A stretch of DNA of 64,000 bases from PALSA-693 sp963729695 (GCA_963729695.1 CAVSOT010000007.1:1054001-1118000), one strand, 5' to 3'. Positions 1-9,020 are shown, counted from the first letter of the stretch. The notes: generated by a model not told the origin, from the sequence alone. Numbers and translations are program-made.

Positions 1-459
1 GAGTGTTTGCTGTTCCTCGGGGCATTGCTGGTCTATGGAAGTACACACGTTGATCACGAAGGACTTGAGGCCGACCTGGTCTCGGAGCCAGATGAGAGCC
101 GTCGTTTCTTCGTTTTCGGTGTCCGGGGAGTCACCGAGGTCGTCGGTCGCCTGTACCGCTTCGAGGTTCAGGCGGTCGAGGCCGGCGGCAATCACTTCGT
201 CGCTCTGACCATCCAGGGCGGTTCGAATGTCAATGGCGGCGAGAGCCGATTCCTCTATGCCTAGGCTCATTCGCCGAGCGATCTCGAGTAGCCCGCTGGG
301 GTCTAAACGGCCCAAGCTGGCTTCCCCGTAGGTGAGGTAGGTGGACCAGAGGTAGTCGAGTTGGAGGAGTTGGTCAATGGTGGACAAGGCGACCTGAAGG
401 GACATCTCCTCAGTCAGGGAGAGTCGTTGTGCGCCGACGGGGGGTTCTCGTGTGGCCAT
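1..459 (-). CDS. Hypothetical protein, C-terminus beyond window edge
   Basis: An open frame starts at ATG 459 on the minus strand and runs without a stop through base 1, giving 153 codons of an incomplete protein. It begins MATREPPVGAQRLSLTEEM and is mainly helical and acidic. An AAGG-containing ribosome site lies about 10 nt upstream. I recognise no family. The next gene upstream on this strand is the capsid fragment, so it may belong to the same degraded mobile segment, but nothing in the protein proves that. No signal peptide or membrane segment is evident. Confidence 0.6.
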   Translation of the reverse strand, partial: MATREPPVGAQRLSLTEEMSLQVALSTIDQLLQLDYLWSTYLTYGEASLGRLDPSGLLEIARRMSLGIEESALAAIDIRTALDGQSDEVIAAGLDRLNLEAVQATDDLGDSPDTENEETTALIWLRDQVGLKSFVINVCTSIDQQCPEEQQTL

Positions 460-706
460 GAGTTGTTACCTTAAGAGGTTTCTCGCAACCGCGAATTCTC
501 GTTTTGGTTGTTCTCGGGTATGGAAATGTCGAACCGGGAATCCCGCCGTCGAAGGGTTCGAAAACGGGGACGGACCGGGGAGACCCCCAACCGGATCCGT
601 CCCCGTCTCGTTTCGCGCAGGCCGGCGCCGCTTCAAGGTGGCGGGACATGCCGGCCTTCGGCTCAGCCAAGGGATCAGCGACCTCGGCTGAGTCCGTTAA
701 CGCAAA

Positions 707-1426
707 TCAGAAGAGGATGCTCGTCACCGCGCCCTGCGGGGCGGAAAACCCGGTGCCGGATGCGATCGCCAGCGACTGGCCGTAACCCAACAGGAACGCC
801 ACGTACGCGTACACCTGCAGCCTGATATGCAAAGTCCCGCTCGGGACTTCTGGAAGGACTCTCGTTCTCATCTCGGATTCGAAGAGCCAGGCGTCGTCCC
901 ACACGCAGCCGAGAGCGATGTCCTGGGCCGACCCGGACCCGGCGGTGTCGGCCGTGGTGATGTTGGCGTCGTGATAAATCGACGGGCCACACGGCATGCG
1001 GGCGACGAGACCCTCGGCAGGGACGGCGTCCTGTTCAAGGGCGGCCACGTTGAACGGCCCGAGACCGCGGGATTCGACGAGCGGGCGGTTGTTCGAATCG
1101 ACCCCGGAGATGTACCACATCGCCCTGCGTGGATGGCACACATAGGCGAGCGAACTCAGGGTGAACCGGTTCTTCGCCACCTGGGATGCCATCGCACCGA
1201 AAACGCTGAACATGTGCCAGGCGGCAGGGCTACCGGTGGTGTACGTGACCGTGTTGTAGCCAGTCCACGGCGACGCGCCGGCACTCGAGTACAGGCCGAC
1301 GATCTGGCCGCCCGCCGGCTGACCCTGCTGACCCGACACCGAACCAGATCCAGCGATGACCTGCAGGTCGAGCTGAGCTGGGCAAGATGGAATCTGGAGA
1401 GAAGCTCGCCGAACTGCTCCGTCGAA
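707..1426 (-). pseudogene. HK97-family phage major capsid protein, C-terminal fragment
   Basis: The frame read from about 1426 to a stop at 707 carries the C-terminal half of an HK97-fold capsid protein. It has the LDLQVIAGSG strand, a Gly-rich loop, then NRFTLSSLAYVCHPRRAMW, a GPSIYHDANI segment and the closing LHIRLQVYAYVAFLLGYG. A GTG at 1339 could start a 210-residue product, but capsid-like sequence continues upstream to a TAA at 1427-1429. The N-terminal half (N-arm, E-loop) is absent. The frame meets a plus-strand ATPase fragment almost exactly where capsid similarity ends, so this is a remnant of a decayed prophage rather than a working capsid gene. Family assignment rests on recalled sequence pattern. 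Confidence 0.7.
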
Positions 1427-2138
1427 TTAAGGGAGTCTTCGATGTCCCCAAGGTCCATTTTCAGGTGTCCGTCGCTGACGAGGCATCGCGACATTTAAAT
1501 TTAGGTGGGATTCTGGATCGCAACGAGTTCACAGTTCTTTTTATCAAGTGTTCGAACACCCGCCGACAAACTGAAGGTGGCTCAGGAGATTTCTTCGACG
1601 ACGGAAGTTCATGGGGAGTTACGACGATGTGAGAACAGTCTGGATCCTCAGCGGAAGTATACCACGCGAGATCATCAGGCTGGCAGACGTAGTCCTCGAG
1701 GCCCGAACGAGCCATGGGCAGTGGTATCGGGCCGCTCTGGCTCTGGCTGCACGTGAGGCATGGGAAGTGGACAAGGATTTTGCTCGTAGCTCGTACGACT
1801 TCGCCAGCGGAAGAGAGGGCGAGCGACTTCTCATCTGCCGAAACGTTATTCGCAGGCTTGAATCCTGGGAACAGCCTTCGCAACCGACATTTCTTGACGA
1901 TTGGACTCCGGCCGACGTCTCATCGGCATGGACGAACTTCTTTTTGGAGACGTATCGTCGCCTGCTCGTTCGGTTGACGATTGCGCAGACGGTGAAGAGT
2001 GTCCGGATGGGTGCTCGTCAAGAAGTCGAATTGCGAGATGCGGCGATAGGTGCGGCGAGCTCCGCGGAACTTGGGCGGGATACGCTGTTGTCGGTGCTCA
2101 GTTACCTCGGCATTCCCGGTCCCGTCAGTGGAGAATGA
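1375..2138 (+). pseudogene. KAP-type P-loop NTPase, truncated and frameshifted remnant
   Basis: From 1375 the plus strand reads AELGKMESGEKLAELLRRIK, close to the Walker B neighbourhood of KAP/STAND ATPases (IDELDKM..., then IKGVF.VP..HF.VSV.DEA). This frame continues to about 1560. The conserved downstream part (SGSIPREIIRLADVVLEA, then a helical tail) lies in another frame from 1611 to a stop at 2138. The Walker A half is missing and the Walker B Asp residues are altered. The 3' part alone could encode 175 residues from ATG 1611, but it looks like the C-terminal helical portion of the ATPase. Such ATPases often accompany mobile or defence loci; here no function is expected. Confidence 0.6.
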
Positions 2139-2474
2139 CGACCTCATCTGTTCGGCCAACGCACTCGGCTGCATAGATAGTCACCGTTTTTCTGCACACT
2201 GATCCCGTGATCGAAGGACAGAGGCTCGCCGAGGTAGGTGTCATCGTCATCGGGCTCTTCGTCGCTCGGTTGCTCGCCGTTGGGTGTGGTACCTGTAGTG
2301 GGTTGAGACAACATTCGACTCCTGCCCTGTGTTCACCGATGTCACCGGGCAGGGGTCACGTGTGAACAACCGTTGAGGCAATCCGGGCGGGTCCAAGACG
2401 GCGCCCCCGCAACTGTCGGCGCCTCGTAGAATCCGCTGAGCGAGATTCGTCGATGCGACTGGAGACCGGGCACA
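2139..2474. other. Intergenic, inverted repeats, no gene
   Basis: No convincing gene is seen. Two nested inverted repeats occur: CTGCCC 2322-2327 with GGGCAG 2347-2352, and TGTTCAC 2330-2336 with GTGAACA 2362-2368. They lie 107-153 nt upstream of the flavoprotein start and could be an operator or a hairpin. A short open stretch on the minus strand (about 2145-2300, acidic) has no start codon. Confidence 0.4.
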
Positions 2475-3888
2475 ATGACGATGGGGTCGTTGGAGACCGA
2501 CTACCTCGTCGTGGGCGGGGGCGCGATGGGCATGGCCTTCACGGACGCGCTGATCGATCATGCGGATGTGCACGTCACGGTTGTCGACCGTCGCCACGCG
2601 GCCGGCGGGCATTGGCTGGACGCGTATCCATTCGTTCAGCTGCATCAGGCGTCGTTGTTCTACGGCGTCGCGTCGACCGTGCTTGGTCGCGGTGCCGTGC
2701 AACAGAGCGGCCCGGAGGCCGGGCTCCAGGAGCGGGCCCGTCTATCGGAGATCCAGACCTACTACGACGACGTCCTGCATCGCCGCTTCCTCGGCTCGGG
2801 CCGCGTCACGTTCCTCGGGGGAAGCGAATATCACACCGAAGGCTCCTCCCATCTCGTGACGTCCCGGATATCGGGCGAGACCGTGGAGGTCGGTGTGCGA
2901 CGGCGCGTCGTCGACGCTGCCTATCTATCTCCGACGATCCCAGCGACGACACTCCCACCCTTCGGTGTCGCTGACGACGTCCCGGTCATCGCCATCAACG
3001 AGCTCGCAAGGTTGGCTGTGGCGCCAAACAGTTACGTGATCGTCGGTTCCGGCAAGACCGCCACCGACGGGATCGTATGGCTGTTGGCGAACGGCGTGCA
3101 GCCAGACCGCATCGTCTGGGTACGCCCGCGCGACCCCTGGATGCTCAACCGCGCTGTCGTCCAGCCCGACCCGGCTGTGGCGCTCGGGCTTGCTGGAGAC
3201 ACCCTCGCGGCGGCCGCCGAAGCCGAATCGCTCGACGATCTCTTCCTGCGCCTCGAAGCAGCCGGCGTGATGCTTCGGATCGACAGGGACGTCATGCCGA
3301 CCATGGCCAAGACCCCTACCCTCGGCATCGTGGGAGCTCGATCTGCTCCGAACCATCGACAACGTCGTCCACCTGGGCCATATCAAGCACATAACCCGCC
3401 GCGAGATCGCCCTCGACGACGGTTTGGTCCCCCTGGCGCCCGGCACGCTCGTGGTCCACTGCGCCGCCTCCGGCCTGCAGTACCCGCCATTAGTCCCCGT
3501 CTGGGGACCCGACAAGATCCGACTTCAGACAATCCGGGTCGGCTTCCCATGCTTCTGCGCGGCTCTGGCCGGCTACGTGGAGGCAACGCGCGACGACGAC
3601 CGGGAGCGCAACCGGTTGTGTCCCCCCAACACCCTCCCAGACAGCCTTACCGACTGGGCGCGGATGCAGGTTCGTGGAACTGTCGCAGCGCGCAACTATG
3701 GCGCCGAGCCGGACATCGCCGCGTGGGCCGACGGCTGCGCCCTGAATCCCGCCCGTATCGAACCGTCAAAACGCAACGATCCCGCGGTGCAGGCCGCCGC
3801 CGCACGCCTGGCTGACCATGTCGAGCACGGGCTCGCTCGGATGGCGGAACTCGCTCACGAGCCACTGGCGAGCGTCGACAGGAATTGA
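2475..3888 (+). CDS. FAD/NAD(P)-binding monooxygenase-like protein, one frameshift
   Basis: Starts at ATG 2475 (MTMGSLETDYLVVGGGAMG). The N-terminus has the FAD-binding GxGxxG Rossmann motif (GGGAMG), and near residue 185 a second dinucleotide motif (YVIVGSGKTATDG) suits NAD(P)H binding. This is the layout of flavin-dependent monooxygenases and related pyridine nucleotide oxidoreductases of about 470 residues. Near base 3325 the frame breaks: the protein resumes in another frame (ELDLLRTIDNVVHLGHIKHI, then VPLAPGTLVVHCAASGL) and ends at 3888. One extra base around ATCGTGGG would explain it. With the indel corrected the length is normal and no stop interrupts it. Substrate unknown; it stands alone with no clear operon partner. 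Confidence 0.75.
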
Positions 3889-4385
3889 GAGTGAGAGATG
3901 CGCGATCGGTGATCCGAAACAACGCGATGGCCGGAGCGGATCCGGTACCACCGGGCGGACAGGCCGCACCTGTCGGTGAACACCATGACCGAAGTCAGGT
4001 ACCAACTTGCAAACACTTGTCCCTCGACAGCTCAAGGTCCCGGTATCCCTTACCGCTCGCCGTCGCCATATGCCGGGGCCAGAGACAAGTGCCGATCAAG
4101 GGCTGCCAGAACAACCAAGCAGAACATCCTGGTCGAGGCGGTTGCCGGCGCCGCCCGATCGACGGTGACGCGCTCGCCTGACCTCGCGGGAGCATCGCTC
4201 CCGGCCGCCCGAACGCTCGTCCGGATCGTGCCCCGAGACGGTGGGCGTTCGGGCTCGGCGCCGACCAAGCCGAGGGTGACCAGCAGGGGTGCGCGATCCT
4301 GCCGAGTCTGGCGCGATCGTTGACGCGGCAACCGAACCGTACGAGCCGATATTCTGCGTTCGCACCGCGGTCGGGAGGATCGCAG
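3889..4385. other. Intergenic, nothing recognised
   Basis: About 500 bases after the flavoprotein. Open frames here are short, basic and unlike proteins. No tRNA, strong hairpin or repeat was seen. Confidence 0.4.
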
Positions 4386-4836
4386 ATGAGGATCCGCAAC
4401 AAGGAAGATGCCATCGCTGCCTACATGACGCACCGTGGCGGCAGCATTCCGAGAGGGCTACTACGTCGACGCCACCTGCGTCGTAGATCTCAGTTGGCAT
4501 TTCCCCGACGATTCGGGTCTTTGGAGGGTTCTGGAGATCCCTTACGACGAAAATGACCGGATTATTCCAGGGACGACAACGATCGTCGGCCCGGACGGAA
4601 AGGCTTGGACGCACACGGCGAATCCCAACTTCTACGACGACGAGATCGTAGAGACGGCACTATACCTTCTGTACTTCGAGGGTCTGGCAGATCTCGTTGA
4701 CCCTGAAGCGTTATTCGAACGGGTCGAGGCCATTACTACACAAAGGAACCACGCAATCTACGCGCTCCCAGATGCCGCTCGACGCGGAGACCTGCGCAAG
4801 GCGCCAGAGGAGGACCGACACAACACCTCGACCTGA
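4386..4836 (+). CDS. Hypothetical protein, probable single frameshift
   Basis: ATG 4386 (MRIRNKEDAIAAYMTHRGG) follows a GGGAGG ribosome site at a spacing of about 8. Near 4450 the frame must shift to continue as EGYYVDATCVVDLSWHFPDD and on to the stop at 4836; one extra A in CCGAGAGGG would do this. The joined protein is about 149 residues, acidic, with no membrane segment. A GTG at 4435 would otherwise give a 133-residue product lacking the well-supported start. I do not recognise the family. Confidence 0.55.
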
Positions 4837-5098
4837 CCGATCCGACGATCCGAACGCCGTTCCTACGTTGTCCTTCCGCGACTCCGGCGGCTTCGAGCTG
4901 GGCGTCGAGCTTGGCTTGGACCTGCGCCAGGGTGCGAAATGGCGGTCTGGCTCGATGGATCTCCCGCTCATGGGGCGCAATAGACGTGACCGTCTCACCC
5001 GAAGCCACCAGCTGATACTGATCTTCTGTCGGCCAGCCTCCGGTTTGAATCATCATCTCGATCAACCCAGGCAGGATTCGGCCAGCAAGGTCATCCAC
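4736..5098 (-). CDS. Doubtful hypothetical ORF
   Basis: A minus-strand frame from GTG 5098 reads MDDLAGRILPGLIEMMIQTG and further on contains RARPPFRTLAQVQAKLDAQL, which looks protein-like. The C-terminal third overlaps the end of the plus-strand gene at 4386-4836 and turns Arg/Cys-rich, so at most the first 80 residues may be genuine. There is no strong ribosome site and no family match that I recognise. Confidence 0.3.
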   Translation of the reverse strand: MDDLAGRILPGLIEMMIQTGGWPTEDQYQLVASGETVTSIAPHEREIHRARPPFRTLAQVQAKLDAQLEAAGVAEGQRRNGVRIVGSVRSRCCVGPPLAPCAGLRVERHLGARRLRGSFV

Positions 5099-5816
5099 CT
5101 ATCCATCATGTCGGAGCCCGAAGGGTGGCGCCCTGCTTCGGCAGCGACCGGGAAAGCGCACCGAACAATTCATCTGCGACCATCAGTTGGTCGGGCGCCG
5201 CGCTCCATCGGTGCACGCAGATCGACGGCTCGGCTCGCAGTCTCCGCCCCCGGGGGAACTGCGGCTCGAGTGCCGAACAGCGGCGCAGAACCTTCCGGCG
5301 CCATTCGGCGGTGGCGGAGCGGCCGGCGAGCACCTGGCCGCGACCGACACCATCTCGGCCAGCCCTCCCCTTGCACAGGGTGGAGTTCAGGTCGCTTGCA
5401 CTCGCAAGAGCCGGTAACGTCCGACGGCGCTCGACAACTGCTATCGGCGCCTGACGACGAGTCGAAGTAGAGCGGTCTGCAACAGGGCGCGAACTAGGCC
5501 GCTGGACGGACAACGCGATGGACAAGACCGCACGTCAAAGGCTTGGAGGAGATCGCCTGGAGACCGATCAGTACTTTGCCAAGGTGGATGTCTTCCGCAC
5601 CCGACTAGGAGAGGTCGGGGTGTCGCGGTGACTCGCACCCGCACACGATTCCCCGTCCGCCGAGCCCTCGAGGGTGCGCTTGGACACGGATTTGGACACA
5701 AAACGGTCTGGAACAGGTCGGAAACGGGCCAACCCGGCGGAGCGGGTGGAATCAAAGCTGCTGGTCAGGGGCATAGGGACCAACAGGCACCAAAGCCCTG
5801 GACGGCCCCGGTCAAC
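5099..5816. other. Intergenic, nothing recognised
   Basis: About 700 bases without a credible gene on either strand; the open frames are Arg/Pro-rich artefacts of high GC. It ends at the tRNA-Leu fragment that marks the left edge of the integrated element. Confidence 0.4.
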
Positions 5817-5869
5817 TTGAGGGGCTAGTGTCCGCAAGGACGTGGGGGTTCAAGTCCCCCCTCCGACAC
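5817..5869 (+). tRNA. tRNA-Leu(GAG) 3' fragment (att site, left copy)
   Basis: The sequence matches the 3' half of a class II tRNA: anticodon loop TTGAGGG (anticodon GAG), 3' anticodon stem GCTAG, a long variable arm GTCCGCAAGGAC, a T-arm GGGGG-TTCAAGT-CCCCC and acceptor 3' strand CTCCGAC followed by A. Nothing upstream pairs with it (no GCCxxxG acceptor, D-arm or 5' anticodon stem), so it is not a functional tRNA. Tyrosine integrases commonly recombine in this part of tRNA genes and leave such 3' copies. A second copy lies at 8109-8147. Confidence 0.8.
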
Positions 5870-5929
5870 CCCTTCTGACCAGGGATTTTGCTGCGAGTGG
5901 AAGCCTAGATCCGGATCCGAACCGGGTGC

Positions 5930-5949
5930 CATCCCGAGTTCATCCCGAG
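5930..5949. repeat. Tandem 9-mer CATCCCGAG, 11-nt spacing (left)
   Basis: CATCCCGAG occurs at 5930-5938 and 5941-5949, directly beside the integrase stop. The same pair with the same spacing recurs at 7972-7990 near the other tRNA fragment. Paired short repeats flanking the core are typical of arm-type integrase binding sites; that role is inferred. Confidence 0.6.
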
Positions 5950-6539
5950 TTTTCCGCTGAGGTGCCTTCTCCATCTCGAGAACTGCGGCGCAGAACGGCA
6001 TGGATCTTCTCGGACGCCTGCCGGTTCCGCCGAGGTGTGGAGCGGGCGTAGACGCCAGCGGTGGTGGTGTAGCGGGTATGGCCGAAGCGGACCTGGGCCG
6101 TCTTGGGACCGACGCCCTGGGCCACCATGATCGAAGCGTTCACGGAGCGCAGGTCATGGAAGCCCAGATACCGGCCCCCTCGCCGCTCTGCCAAGCCGAC
6201 CTGGCGGAGTGCAGGTAGCCAGACTCTCAACCGCCAGCTTGAGTAGATCAGGGGACGGCCTCCCCTGTTGACGAACAGAGGTGAGTCGCCATCGGTAGCG
6301 GTCAAGCCTCGATGGGCCAGATGGGCGGCGAAGTCGTCCGCCAGGTCCCGGTCCACGATGGTGCGCTTGCCTGCGCTGGTCTTGGGTTCGTCCAGAAGCC
6401 GATCCTGGGCGTAGGTGCTACGTCGGGTACTACTTCCTCCTTTCCGGCCCGCTCCCGGACGCACACAGGCGGCTGGCGGGTACCAGCGGCTGGCACACCG
6501 GTGTTTCTCCCGACCAGCTCGGCTGACCGTCCCGGCCAC
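5940..6539 (-). pseudogene. Tyrosine recombinase (phage-type integrase), C-terminal fragment
   Basis: The C-terminal catalytic part of a tyrosine integrase is readable: LLDEPKTSAGKRTI with the catalytic Lys strand, GFHDLRSVNAS with the HxxR box, VRFGHTRYTTTAGVYAR with the distal His and the nucleophilic Tyr. The first catalytic Arg and the N-terminal arm- and core-binding domains are missing. The first 45 residues of the frame (Cys/Arg/Gly-rich) look out of frame. Full-length relatives are about 380-420 residues against 199 here. The stop abuts the arm-like repeats, and the tRNA-Leu fragment lies 70 nt beyond, the usual int-att arrangement. Probably inactive. Confidence 0.8.
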
Positions 6540-6802
6540 CCAACCCTTTTAGCCGAACACTTTCTACGCCTGGTAGTGCGACTTCAACAGGGGAACGCTG
6601 AACGAGAAGAAGAGCACCGGGGGAGGATCCGGTGCCCCTCTTGCTCTCTGCTCACCCCTATGGCGGGGGAGATCTATTTGGGCCACGACACCAAGAGTCA
6701 GGCCCTTCCGCTTCGTACCCCTGGCTGCCCGCAACCTCCCGTGACTTTGTGCGGGCGTCAGCTTCGTGGCCACGGCGCTCTTGGAGTCTCAGGCATCGGC
6801 TG

Positions 6803-7282
6803 TTACTGGGATCCTGCGTACCCCAGGCCCTGCTCAAACGAGTTGTTGTTGGCCTGCTGCTGGGCTTGCTGCTGCTCCTGCTCCTGCTGGTTCTGCGCTT
6901 GGGCCTGGTCGATCTGGTTTTGGATATCCTGCTGCGTGGCAGGATTCTCGACACAGGTGGGGTTCGGAGTGTCGGGTACGAATCCCACTGGGCAGTACGG
7001 CAGTTCGGAGGAGCTGGAGCCGCCGCTGGAGGCGCTGTTGCTGCCACCACCACTGCTGGAATGACCGGCGCTTGCGATGCCAATCAACAGGATAAGGGCA
7101 GCTATTCCAACCAGGATCCTTCGCTTCCAGGACTTGTTGGCCCAGTTCCAGAACGACCGGAGAGGGTTCTTCTTGGCAGGCGGTTGAGGCGCATCCCCCT
7201 GGCTACCCCCAAGCGGCGGGTACCACTTGCCGTCATTTGCTTGCCACCAACCAGACCCAGTTTGTGTTGTGTCGGTTTCCAT
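6803..7282 (-). CDS. Single-pass membrane protein with GWWQANDGKWYPP motif
   Basis: ATG 7282 is preceded by GGGGAGGAACC at good spacing, so it is preferred to an upstream start at 7396. The 159-residue product has, in order, an N-terminal GWWQANDGKWYPP motif (a short Trp-rich motif I associate with Acidimicrobiia membrane proteins), a basic stretch, one membrane helix (RILVGIAALILLIGIASAG), a Ser/Gly linker, a two-Cys segment (CPVGFVPDTPNPTC) and a Gln/Asn-rich tail that may coil. Probably the C-terminal part is outside. It lies inside the tRNA-flanked element, so it may be cargo. Function unknown. Confidence 0.7.
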   Translation of the reverse strand: METDTTQTGSGWWQANDGKWYPPLGGSQGDAPQPPAKKNPLRSFWNWANKSWKRRILVGIAALILLIGIASAGHSSSGGGSNSASSGGSSSSELPYCPVGFVPDTPNPTCVENPATQQDIQNQIDQAQAQNQQEQEQQQAQQQANNNSFEQGLGYAGSQ

Positions 7283-7971
7283 TGGTTCCTCCCCAATAGT
7301 TGCGGGCGGGTTGCCCGTCGATCTACATCCATTGTCGGGGAGTAGGTGGTCAAAAATCTCGACCGTTAGCGACAGACTTTTACCATCTGGCGACAATGGC
7401 GGAAGAGGGAGAACCCATCCTACATTTGCCCACCTGGCTTGATCGTCGCTACTCGCCCAGCGGCTGGGTTGGCAGGTCGAGCCTGAAGGGAGTCTGTGGG
7501 CGTCGGAGATCAGTGAGGAGCACCGCCAGCGATACCTGGGGTATGCGGACTCTGCCTTCTGGCGAGTTGAGCCGAGGGATCGGTCTAAGGAACAAAATCA
7601 CCTGGAAGTCAATGGCCGGGTATCAGGTATATGACCACATAGATGTGCACGCTTTAAGATAAATAGAGACCGGGATCGCTGGCTCAACCAGCCTTAATGC
7701 GGCCCTCGTCGGTGAGATAAACTGGCTTGCAATAAAACGACGTGAAGGCAAACTCCTCCTCGAAATAGAGGTCGAGCAGGAGTGCGCTTGACCGGACCTA
7801 GTCAGAAGAGGTGCCGGGAACATGGCAACCATAGCCAACCGAGGGATCGGAAGAGAGACCGAGCCGGTCGAACTCCGGCTGGACGAGGTGGTCGAATTGC
7901 CCGGGGACAAAGATCCTGCGGGCGGGCAGGACCTGTGAGCGAACCTCGGCCAGGCCAGTAGGAGCAGATCT
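7283..7971. other. Intergenic within element, possible micro-ORF
   Basis: No clear gene. A 38-codon plus-strand frame (ATG 7822 to TGA 7938, MATIANRGIGRETEPVELRL...) is the only orderly reading and is acidic, but lacks further support. The rest shows no structure I can name. Confidence 0.3.
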
Positions 7972-7990
7972 CATCCCGAGTTCATCCCGA
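7972..7990. repeat. Tandem 9-mer CATCCCGA(G), 11-nt spacing (right)
   Basis: CATCCCGAG 7972-7980 and CATCCCGA 7983-7990 mirror the pair at 5930-5949, including the TT between units. It lies 119 nt before the right tRNA-Leu fragment and is probably an integrase arm-site set or a leftover of a second integrase end. Confidence 0.55.
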
Positions 7991-8108
7991 TTTTTCCCGA
8001 GAACCCTGGCGAACCTGGGGGAGTACCGACGTTCAGGACAAGCCTGTGATCAGGACTTTTAGGGTACCGAAGGGTAACAGACGGTACATGAGATGCAGCT
8101 TGACTTGG

Positions 8109-8147
8109 TTGAGGGGCTAGTGTCCGCAAGGACGTGGGGTTCAAGTC
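8109..8147 (+). tRNA. tRNA-Leu(GAG) 3' fragment (att site, right copy)
   Basis: TTGAGGGGCTAGTGTCCGC and the following variable arm repeat the left copy, then GTGGGG-TTCAAGTC, one G shorter than the left copy. Similarity stops at about 8147, where DedA coding sequence begins on the other strand. The acceptor end is lost, so it is a non-functional fragment and the right boundary of the element. Confidence 0.75.
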
Positions 8148-8426
8148 GGAAACAGAGGCCGAGAAGTTGTGGCGGCCGAACGCCTCCGTTCCCTTGGCCA
8201 GCAACTTCGACCGAGTCTTTCCGAGTAGTCCCGGACGTTCGAGCAGCCAGGGTCCTTCCCGAACGCCGATCCAGAATCCGGCTATCGAACCGAACATCCA
8301 GGCGATCATGGCTGTTACAAGCACGACTCCTAGGCTGAGGCGGCCTTCTCCCGCCGCCGTGCCTGCGGCGATGAGGGCGGCGTCACCTGGCCCTGGGGTG
8401 CCTGCTCCCATAGTCGCGACGAGCAC
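8148..8426 (-). pseudogene. DedA-family membrane protein, N-terminal fragment
   Basis: From ATG 8426 the protein reads MLVATMGAGTPGPGDAALIA, then a membrane helix (LGVVLVTAMIAWMFGSIAGF) and WIGVREGPWLLERPG, the N-terminal pattern of DedA/SNARE-associated integral membrane proteins (flippase-like, about 200 residues). After GRHNFSASV the frame enters the tRNA-Leu fragment and runs to a stop near 7971 as unrelated sequence. The C-terminal two thirds are missing, so the gene was broken at the element's right edge. Confidence 0.65.
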
Positions 8427-8452
8427 AAACAGACCGATGCAGTCGGACAGGT

Positions 8453-8674
8453 TCAGACGGCAGAGTCTGCACGAATCCGCTTCCCGTTCTCGCTCCTCCC
8501 GTTAACCTTCTTGGCGCTCATTCGGACATAGCCGTGTCCATCGCGGGGGTGCTTGTAGGTGACGCCTTGGTACGTGCGGCCGGGGTAGAGGGGCTGGTTG
8601 GAGAGAACCTCACCACAGGTGCTACAGGGCAGGCGTCCATCCGCGATGGCTGGAAGGGCCTCTTCACCAGTCAC
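8453..8674 (-). CDS. Small protein with one CxxC pair, family unknown
   Basis: The 73-residue frame from GTG 8674 contains LPCSTCGEVLSNQPLYPGRT, a single CxxC knuckle of the kind seen in zinc ribbons of serine recombinases, and a basic tail. Similar-looking sequence continues upstream (RQRDQQALAYLLEAS) to the TAG of the SHOCT gene, so the true start is unclear and it may be a C-terminal remnant. There is no second CxxC, so metal binding is doubtful. Confidence 0.4.
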   Translation of the reverse strand: MTGEEALPAIADGRLPCSTCGEVLSNQPLYPGRTYQGVTYKHPRDGHGYVRMSAKKVNGRSENGKRIRADSAV

Positions 8675-8719
8675 CGAAGCTTCAAGTAGGTAGGCCAGAG
8701 CTTGCTGGTCCCGTTGTCG

Positions 8720-9004
8720 CTACTCGCCGAGGATCTTGGCCTTTTGGGCCGTGAACTCCGCCTCGGTGAGGATCCCCTGATCCTTGAGGGCGGCCAGTTC
8801 CTTCAACTGCTCGATGGCTTCCTGGCTGGGTCCAGCTGTAGTCGCAGCTTGCGGAGCCGCCTCGGGGGGAGGGGCAGCTTGCTCGGCCTGGGCGTTTTCG
8901 GCCCCGGCCTCTTGGCGGCGGCGGACGTTGCCGCTGACCGCCGTGGCGGTGCCAACGACCACGGCAGTACGAGCCATTTCCCGACCGATGGGTCGTCGCA
9001 TCAT
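8720..9004 (-). CDS. SHOCT-domain small membrane-associated protein
   Basis: Starts at ATG 9004 (MMRRPIGREMARTAVVVGTA), chosen because GCAAGGAG lies about 8 nt upstream; a longer frame to 9049 lacks a ribosome site. The 94-residue protein has a basic N-terminus, a short hydrophobic segment (TAVVVGTATAVSG), an Ala/Pro/Gln-rich linker and a C-terminal SHOCT module (EAIEQLKELAALKDQGILTE...F...K.KIL). SHOCT is a short C-terminal module of unclear, perhaps oligomerising, role. It starts 16 nt after the DUF6325 stop, forming a two-gene unit that recurs in modified form at 34165-34768. Confidence 0.8.
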   Translation of the reverse strand: MMRRPIGREMARTAVVVGTATAVSGNVRRRQEAGAENAQAEQAAPPPEAAPQAATTAGPSQEAIEQLKELAALKDQGILTEAEFTAQKAKILGE

Positions 9005-9020
9005 GACAGCAGCTCCTTGC

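Noticed and set aside
2409..2425. 17-nt exact repeat with 50833-50849 (GCAACTGTCGGCGCCTC)
   Set aside because: In a 64-kb GC-rich window one chance match of this length is not surprising, and the flanks do not align.
2340..2460. GCCCCCGCAACTGTCGGCGCC resembles the 3' box of a cobalamin riboswitch
   Set aside because: The other conserved boxes (such as AGCCAGGAGACC) are absent and the downstream flavoprotein has no B12 link.
5817..5869. Complete tRNA gene
   Set aside because: The 5' acceptor strand, D-arm and 5' anticodon stem are absent upstream.
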